DNA of 63,112 bases. Origin: an uncultured Sphingomonas sp. (GTDB taxonomy: Bacteria; Pseudomonadota; Alphaproteobacteria; Sphingomonadales; Sphingomonadaceae). The DNA is taken from assembly GCA_913774925.1 (NCBI GenBank), contig CAJYKB010000051.1:1-63112 (forward strand), given 5' to 3'. Both the position numbers and the translations under genes were made by a program. The notes under the pieces were generated by a model that was not told where the DNA came from, made no database searches, and was given only the letters and a program-made list of their open reading frames with translations. The first letter of the stretch is position 1. Each line of letters begins with the position of its first letter. Positions 58,551 to 63,112 of the stretch are shown piece by piece.

Positions 58551-60191
58551 ATGTCGCATCCCGGCCTCACCGATACGTTCCCGCCGCGCGTGAAGGTCAC
58601 CAACCCGCCGCTGCTGGAGCGCACGGTGGCGGCGGTGATGACGGCGCAGGTCGCGAAACGCCCCGACAAAATGGCGGTGCGCGACGAAACCCGCACGCTG
58701 ACCTATCGCGAGCTGATGGACGAGGGGCTGGACATCGGCGGCGCGCTGGTCGACCTCGGCCTCGCGCGGCAGGCGCCCATGCTGATGATGCTCGACAACC
58801 ACCTCGACTTCATCTCGATCTGGATCGGTCTTAGTCTTACCGCGCGGGTCGAGGTGCCGGTTAACACCGGCTATCGCGGCACGATCCTGGCGCATGTCAT
58901 CCGCAACACGCAGGCGTCGATCCTGATGATCGAGGATCGCTATGTGGAGCGGCTGGCGGAGGTTGGCGATGCACTGGACGTGATCGACACCGTCATTGTC
59001 CGCGGCGACGCGACCGCTGCGGCCGATCTGCCCGCGCGCATCCGCGTCCTGAGTTTCGCCGACCTGCCACGACGGCGCGCGGCGATCGACGACGTCAAGC
59101 CGTGGGATATCGTCGCGATCATGTACACGTCGGGCACGACCGGGCCGTCGAAAGGCGCGTTGGTGCCGCACGGCCATGCCTATGGCTATGCCTCACCCTT
59201 CGTCTGGGGGCGCTCGACCGAAGACGATACGAACCTCGCCGCGCTGCCGCTGTTCCACGTCACCGCGCAATGGGCCGGCGTCTACAACGCGCTGATCGCC
59301 GGCGGCAGCGCGGTGGTGCTGGCGAAATTCTCCGCCACCACCTTCTGGGAAAGCGCGCGGCGCTACGGCTGCACCTACACCACCGCGCTGGGTGCGGTGG
59401 CGCAGTTCCTGCTCAACCAGCCGCCCCGCCCCGACGACCGCAACCATCCAATCCGTTCGCTGGGCATGTCACCGGTCATCGCCGAGATGGAGCAGTTTAA
59501 GGAGCGGTTCGGGATCGAGCGGATCGGCACCGGCTACGGCTCGACCGAATCCAACGCCTCGATCCTGGCGCCACCCGGCCTCGCGGTGCCCGGACAGTGC
59601 GGCTACCTGCGCGAGGATTTTGAGCTGCGGCTCGTCGACGAGAACGACATGGACGTCGCCCCCGGCGAGGTCGGCGAGGCGCTGGTCCGCTCCAGGGAAT
59701 CGTGGTCCACCACCGCGGGCTACGTAAACATGCCCGAGGCGACCGTCAGGTCGTGGCGCAACATGTGGTTCCACACCGGCGACCTCCTGCGCCAAGCGGA
59801 GAACGGCCAGTACGTTTTCTGCGACCGCAACAACGACGCAATCCGCCGAAAGGGCGAGAATATCTCCAGTTTCGAAGTCGAACGCGAGCTGGAAACGCAT
59901 CCCGCAATCGCCGAATCCGCCGCGATCAAAGCGCCGAGCGACCATGCCGACGACGAGGTGAAGGCGTGCTTCACGCTCCACCCCGACACCACGCTGGACC
60001 TGCCCGATCTGGTCGCCCACCTGCAGGCGCGCATGCCCGCCTTCATGGTGCCGCGCTATTACGAGATATTCGCCATGCTGCCGAAGACCCCGACCGAGAA
60101 GATCCAGAAGGCCGAATTGCGCCGGGACTGCCTTAACGCCCGCACTTGGGACCGCGAGACGGGCGCCTATCTGGCCGGGGAGCGCGGCTGA
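58551..60191 (+). CDS. Acyl-CoA ligase (ANL superfamily), 2
   Basis: A 546-aa AMP-forming ligase with IMYTSGTTGPSKGALVPHGH, the adenine motif GTGYGSTESNAS, MWFHTGDLLRQAENGQYVFC and the C-terminal KTPTEKIQKAELR. It resembles the ligase at 52751 in length and layout but differs clearly in the acyl-binding region. The start follows AAGGAC. Its TGA overlaps the racemase ATG (TGATG), which indicates coupled translation. Substrate unknown. Confidence 0.9.
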   Translation: MSHPGLTDTFPPRVKVTNPPLLERTVAAVMTAQVAKRPDKMAVRDETRTLTYRELMDEGLDIGGALVDLGLARQAPMLMMLDNHLDFISIWIGLSLTARVEVPVNTGYRGTILAHVIRNTQASILMIEDRYVERLAEVGDALDVIDTVIVRGDATAAADLPARIRVLSFADLPRRRAAIDDVKPWDIVAIMYTSGTTGPSKGALVPHGHAYGYASPFVWGRSTEDDTNLAALPLFHVTAQWAGVYNALIAGGSAVVLAKFSATTFWESARRYGCTYTTALGAVAQFLLNQPPRPDDRNHPIRSLGMSPVIAEMEQFKERFGIERIGTGYGSTESNASILAPPGLAVPGQCGYLREDFELRLVDENDMDVAPGEVGEALVRSRESWSTTAGYVNMPEATVRSWRNMWFHTGDLLRQAENGQYVFCDRNNDAIRRKGENISSFEVERELETHPAIAESAAIKAPSDHADDEVKACFTLHPDTTLDLPDLVAHLQARMPAFMVPRYYEIFAMLPKTPTEKIQKAELRRDCLNARTWDRETGAYLAGERG

Positions 60192-61333
60192 TGCCCGGCC
60201 CGCTCAGCGGCGTCCGCATCGTCGAGATCGCCGGGATCGGCCCCGGCCCGTTCGCGTGTATGATGCTGTCCGACCATGGCGCCGACGTGATCCGTGTCGA
60301 GCGTCCCGGTCACAAGAGTGTGGCCGACCGTGGACCGGGCGTACAGGACATGCTCAATCGCTCGCGCCGCCGCATTGCGGTGGACCTGAAACGGCCGGAG
60401 GGCGTGGCGATCGTCCGGCAGCTGGTCGCCGAGGCCGACGGGCTGGTCGAGGGATTTCGCCCCGGTGTCATGGAGCGGCTGGGGCTCGGGCCGGAACCGT
60501 TGCTCGCGATCAATCCGCGGGTCGTCTATGGACGAATGACCGGCTGGGGGCAGGACGGCCCCTATGCCCCCGCCGCCGGGCACGACATCAACTATGTCGC
60601 GCTGTCGGGCGTGCTGCACGGCATCGGCCGCCCGGGGGAGCGGCCCGTGCCACCGCTCAACCTCGTCGGCGATTTCGGCGGCGGGGCAATGATGCTGGCG
60701 TTCGGCATGGTCTCGGCGATCCTGCACGCCCGCGCCACCGGCGAAGGGCAGGTGGTGGACGCGGCGATGACGGAAGGCGCGGCGCTGCTCGGCGGGCTGT
60801 TCCATGCCAACCAGGCGCAGGGCGTGTGGCGCGACGAACGCGGCACCAATCTGGTCGACGGCGGCGCGCCCTTCTACGACGTGTATGAAACCAGCGACGG
60901 CAAGTTCGTGTCGATCGGCTCGATCGAGCCACAATTCTACGCGATGCTGCGCACCGAGCTGGGCGTGGCGGACGATCCCGCGTTCGACGCGCAGATGGAT
61001 CAGGCGGGCTGGCCGGCGCTCAAGGAGCGCGTCGCGGCGCTGATCGCGCGGCGCACGCGCGACGAATGGTGCGCCGCGATGGAGGGCACAGACGTCTGCT
61101 TCGCGCCGGTCCTGTCGCTGGAGGAGGCGCGCAAGCACCCGCACAATGTGGCACGCGGCAGCTTCGTCACCGTCGACGGCGTACCTCAGCCGGCCCCCGT
61201 GCCGCGCTTCTCGCGCACCACCGCGGCGGCACCGTGGTTCGCGCACGATCACGCGACGGACGCCGTCCTAGCCGAGCTGGGCCACGACGCCGCGCAGATC
61301 AATGCGCTGCGGCAAGCCGGCATCGTGGACTAA
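60191..61333 (+). CDS. Alpha-methylacyl-CoA racemase-like protein (CoA-transferase family III)
   Basis: A 380-aa family III (CaiB/BaiF) protein. The residues known as catalytic in AMACR/MCR are present: His131 in AGHDINYVALSG, Asp161 in LNLVGDFGGGAM and Glu233 in YDVYETSDGKF. These favour racemisation of 2-methylacyl-CoA over CoA transfer, for which a single Asp nucleophile is expected. It overlaps the CoA ligase stop by one base. Together they would activate a branched acid and interconvert its R and S CoA esters. The assignment to AMACR is by motif. Confidence 0.82.
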   Translation: MPGPLSGVRIVEIAGIGPGPFACMMLSDHGADVIRVERPGHKSVADRGPGVQDMLNRSRRRIAVDLKRPEGVAIVRQLVAEADGLVEGFRPGVMERLGLGPEPLLAINPRVVYGRMTGWGQDGPYAPAAGHDINYVALSGVLHGIGRPGERPVPPLNLVGDFGGGAMMLAFGMVSAILHARATGEGQVVDAAMTEGAALLGGLFHANQAQGVWRDERGTNLVDGGAPFYDVYETSDGKFVSIGSIEPQFYAMLRTELGVADDPAFDAQMDQAGWPALKERVAALIARRTRDEWCAAMEGTDVCFAPVLSLEEARKHPHNVARGSFVTVDGVPQPAPVPRFSRTTAAAPWFAHDHATDAVLAELGHDAAQINALRQAGIVD

Positions 61334-62047
61334 CTATTCTTCGTGCACGGTTACGGTGTCGGACAGCGCAGCGCGGCCCACCGCGAAGCTGTTCGCGGGC
61401 GCGGCGGTGTCGGCATAGCCGAACGACACGCCGTACAGTAACCGCTGATCGTCCGGGATGCCCAACACCTGCCGCGTTACGCCGGGATAGAGGCCGAGCG
61501 CCGCCTGCGGGATCGAACCAATGTCTAGCGCAGTCAGCGCCAGCATGAACGTCTGTGCCCACGCCCCCGCGTCGGCGAGTTCGCGCGGCCCGGCCCATTC
61601 CGGCACGAATACCAGCGCGACGTGCGGCGCATCGAACATCGCGAAGTTTCGCAACGACGCCGCTGCACGACCGGCCTTATCGTGGCGTTCCACGCCTATC
61701 GCGCCGTAGAGCAACTGAGCAGTTTCAATCTGTCGCTCGCGATAGACGCCGGGATAGGTCTTAGTCGATTTGAAGTCGTCATCCGGCGGGGTCGCTACAC
61801 TTGCCGCGTCGATCAACGCCGCGCGCAGCCGCCCTAAAGCTTTGCCCTGCACCAAATGGATGATCCAGGGCTGGACATTGCAGTTCGACGGCGTGCGGGA
61901 GGCGCCCAACAGCGCGTCCTGGATGCGATCATTCGGGACCGGCGAGTTGCGAAAGCCACGAATTGCGCGGCGGTCACAAATTATGCGCGTGAGGGTGTCG
62001 AAAGACCCTTTGTGGTTCGTATCCAACTCCATATGTCCAATTGGCAT
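61334..62047 (-). CDS. Nitroreductase-family flavoprotein
   Basis: A 237-aa FMN-dependent nitroreductase-family protein with RAIRGFRNSPVPNDRIQDAL, the FMN segment SRTPSNCNVQPWIIHLV and a C-terminal RLLYGVSFGYADT. It is convergent with the racemase; the stop codons abut (TAA at 61331, TAG complement at 61334). ATG at 62047 or 62032 are both possible. The family reduces nitro groups, quinones or enones with NAD(P)H; no link to the CoA pathway can be proved. Confidence 0.85.
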   Translation of the reverse strand: MPIGHMELDTNHKGSFDTLTRIICDRRAIRGFRNSPVPNDRIQDALLGASRTPSNCNVQPWIIHLVQGKALGRLRAALIDAASVATPPDDDFKSTKTYPGVYRERQIETAQLLYGAIGVERHDKAGRAAASLRNFAMFDAPHVALVFVPEWAGPRELADAGAWAQTFMLALTALDIGSIPQAALGLYPGVTRQVLGIPDDQRLLYGVSFGYADTAAPANSFAVGRAALSDTVTVHEE

Positions 62048-62677
62048 AACGACTTAGCCCACGCAAGGTGAGGGGCGGAAGCGCCCCATGCGGATTGGCA
62101 CGGTCAGCACTGAAGAGGGCGTGGGGGGAGAGACGGGATGCGCCCCCCCGTTTCCAGACAACTCGCGAGATTCGGCGAGACGGATTGTGAGGTCGACCGC
62201 GGAACGTCCATGGATCCGATGGCAACCATTTACTCGGAGCACGCGATCCCTCAGCTGCAATGGCGCGAAAGTGGGCTGATGTCGCCCGCTAATGAACAAA
62301 GCGCTAGTGCGCCTACTCGGAGGCGTCGCCGTCGCCGTCGCCGTCGCAATCCAGGTGGCGTCCATACCCGGCGGGCCTCGACGAATTGGTGAGGCGACCG
62401 CTGCTGGAGCTTCGGCACAGCTCCTGAAGGCAATAGTTTTTGCGCTGACACCAGCAAAGTCGCGCCTGCCTTTGGAGGCCGGCGGCTGACCACCCCCGGG
62501 GCGCTGGCAACCCACCTTTCGTCGACCATTATGGCAGCTGCTATTGTTCCAGTCGCCGGGGTGGGCGGATGCTGCCGCAGTCATCGACGTGAGAGCCAAA
62601 CCGACGAAGCGATAAACCCTGCACTAAGGTTCGCTTGCCTTCTGACTGATCTTGCCGAGTCTGCACTACATCGCAGA
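62048..62677. other. Gene-poor junction region
   Basis: No convincing gene is visible. A 65-codon frame at 62292-62489 (MNKALVRLLGGVAVAVAVAI) has a hydrophobic stretch coded by 3.8 copies of GTCGCC (62325-62347) but lacks a ribosome site. The region probably holds decayed sequence left by IS activity. Confidence 0.4.
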
Positions 62678-62813
62678 ACATCAGCACCACCAGCCGGATC
62701 ACCTCAGGCGACGAATTGAAATAACGAAAAGGGGCTGGCGGGTTTGCGCGGGCGGGGCATACCGCAGCCTGGTCACGCCACCTTACCAGCCGGTGCAATA
62801 GCTTTGACGATGC
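62678..62813 (-). pseudogene. IS6-family remnant (transposase N-terminus and right end)
   Basis: This segment matches 44816-44950 of the intact IS in the same orientation, with about ten differences over the first 84 aligned bases. It covers only the first ~27 transposase codons (FRYFNSSPEVIRLVVLM) and the right terminal region up to TTTGACGATGC. One extra base (AAAAGGGG against AAACGGG) shifts the frame. The rest of the element is gone. Confidence 0.8.
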
Positions 62814-62990
62814 GCGGCGTCGCGACGTCAGACCCGTTGCACAGATATAACGACGCGCCCCCTTGTAGATTCTCGCCGCCTGCGAGCGCGGCCGTGGCCA
62901 GGGGTCGACGATCATGACGTGACCCCTGTCTTTCATTTAGCGGCAACCGGAAGCCGACCGGTGTTTGAGGGTCGCCCTGTTTGTTATCTA

Positions 62991-63112
62991 GGGTCAGGAC
63001 CCATTGATGTGAGCGTCACGATCTGATTCAGGCTCCGCAAGGAGACCGGAATGAGTGACCTGTTTTGGCTGACTGATGAGCAGATGGAACGGCTGCGGCC
63101 GTTCTTCCCCAG
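62991..63112 (+). mobile_element. IS5-family element, left end (cut by window edge)
   Basis: CTAG at 62988-62991 fits the YTAR target of IS5 elements, and is followed by GGGTCAGGACCC, a terminal sequence that itself is palindromic. The transposase gene starts 60 bp inside. The right part is beyond the window. Confidence 0.6.
63051..63112 (+). CDS. IS5-family transposase, N-terminal part
   Basis: ATG 63051 follows AGGAGACCGGA and encodes MSDLFWLTDEQMERLRPFFP, the start typical of IS5-family (IS427-like) transposases, before the window ends. Only 20 codons are visible. Confidence 0.8.
   Translation, partial: MSDLFWLTDEQMERLRPFFP

Noticed and set aside
62325..62347. GTCGCC repeat as a CRISPR or regulatory repeat
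   Set aside because: It is a simple 6-bp tandem repeat of fewer than four units without spacers; slippage explains it.
62292..62489. 65-codon small membrane protein gene
   Set aside because: It has a hydrophobic stretch from the repeat but no ribosome site, no homology I recognise, and lies in decayed sequence.
44120..62813. Intact composite transposon
   Set aside because: The right copy lacks most of the transposase, the copies have diverged and no target duplication is visible, so mobility as a unit is not supported.

Overview
The window is GC-rich, densely coded and organised like a sphingomonad (Sphingomonas-type alphaproteobacterium). The support is four large TonB-dependent receptors, each next to its own catabolic genes, Sphingomonas-style plug motifs (IVVTAQKR and IIVTGFRSS), many ATGA/GTGA gene overlaps and an IS6-family element. 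This placement is inference from gene content; no rRNA or tRNA is present.

Region 1 (1-19380) is a pectin/uronate utilisation locus. On the minus strand, from about 10.2 kb leftward, lie a 2-keto-4-pentenoate hydratase-family protein, a hexuronate-type MFS transporter, a 1265-aa secreted LamG protein of unrecognised catalytic type, a DUF885 protein, a LysR regulator, 5-dehydro-4-deoxyglucarate dehydratase, and a GH2 beta-galactosidase cut by the window edge. On the plus strand lie a LacI regulator, kduI-kduD-kdgK, a TonB receptor, an esterase and a CE8 pectin methylesterase. A nearly identical site (TTGACACCGGTTACCAA) occurs upstream of three transcription units and is the likely LacI operator. 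Esterases would strip pectin, the receptor would import oligomers, KduI/KduD/KdgK would make KDPG, and the dehydratase would serve an oxidative uronate branch. nhaA (19.7-20.9 kb) stands alone beside it.

Region 2 (20997-32254) is a six-gene minus-strand operon in which four of the five junctions overlap by a few bases. It encodes a class III aminotransferase, a PfkB kinase, a class II aldolase, an FAD sugar/lactone oxidase, a DSD1/D-threonine-aldolase-family PLP enzyme and an N,N-dimethylformamidase-like hydrolase. A TonB receptor, an MFS transporter and a TetR regulator are divergent from it. I do not recognise a described pathway with this set; it is the best candidate here for an undescribed system.

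Region 3 (32267-44120) has an alpha/beta hydrolase plus TonB receptor beside an AraC regulator broken by an in-frame amber codon. Next comes a 5-oxoproline module: MarR, DUF969, DUF979 and DUF2891 on the minus strand and a fused 1197-aa 5-oxoprolinase on the plus strand. A gamma-glutamyltransferase follows, truncated by an IS6-family insertion.

Region 4 (44951-62047) lies between that IS and a second, decayed IS6 remnant. It holds a LysR regulator, two tandem single-chain biotin-dependent acyl-CoA carboxylases (BC-BCCP-CT, about 1.1 kaa each), an MFS transporter, a TonB receptor, two acyl-CoA ligases, an alpha-methylacyl-CoA racemase-like enzyme and a nitroreductase. Together they look like a pathway that activates, epimerises and carboxylates an imported acid. 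The right end (62.05-63.1 kb) is an IS-rich, gene-poor junction that runs into an IS5-family transposase at the edge.
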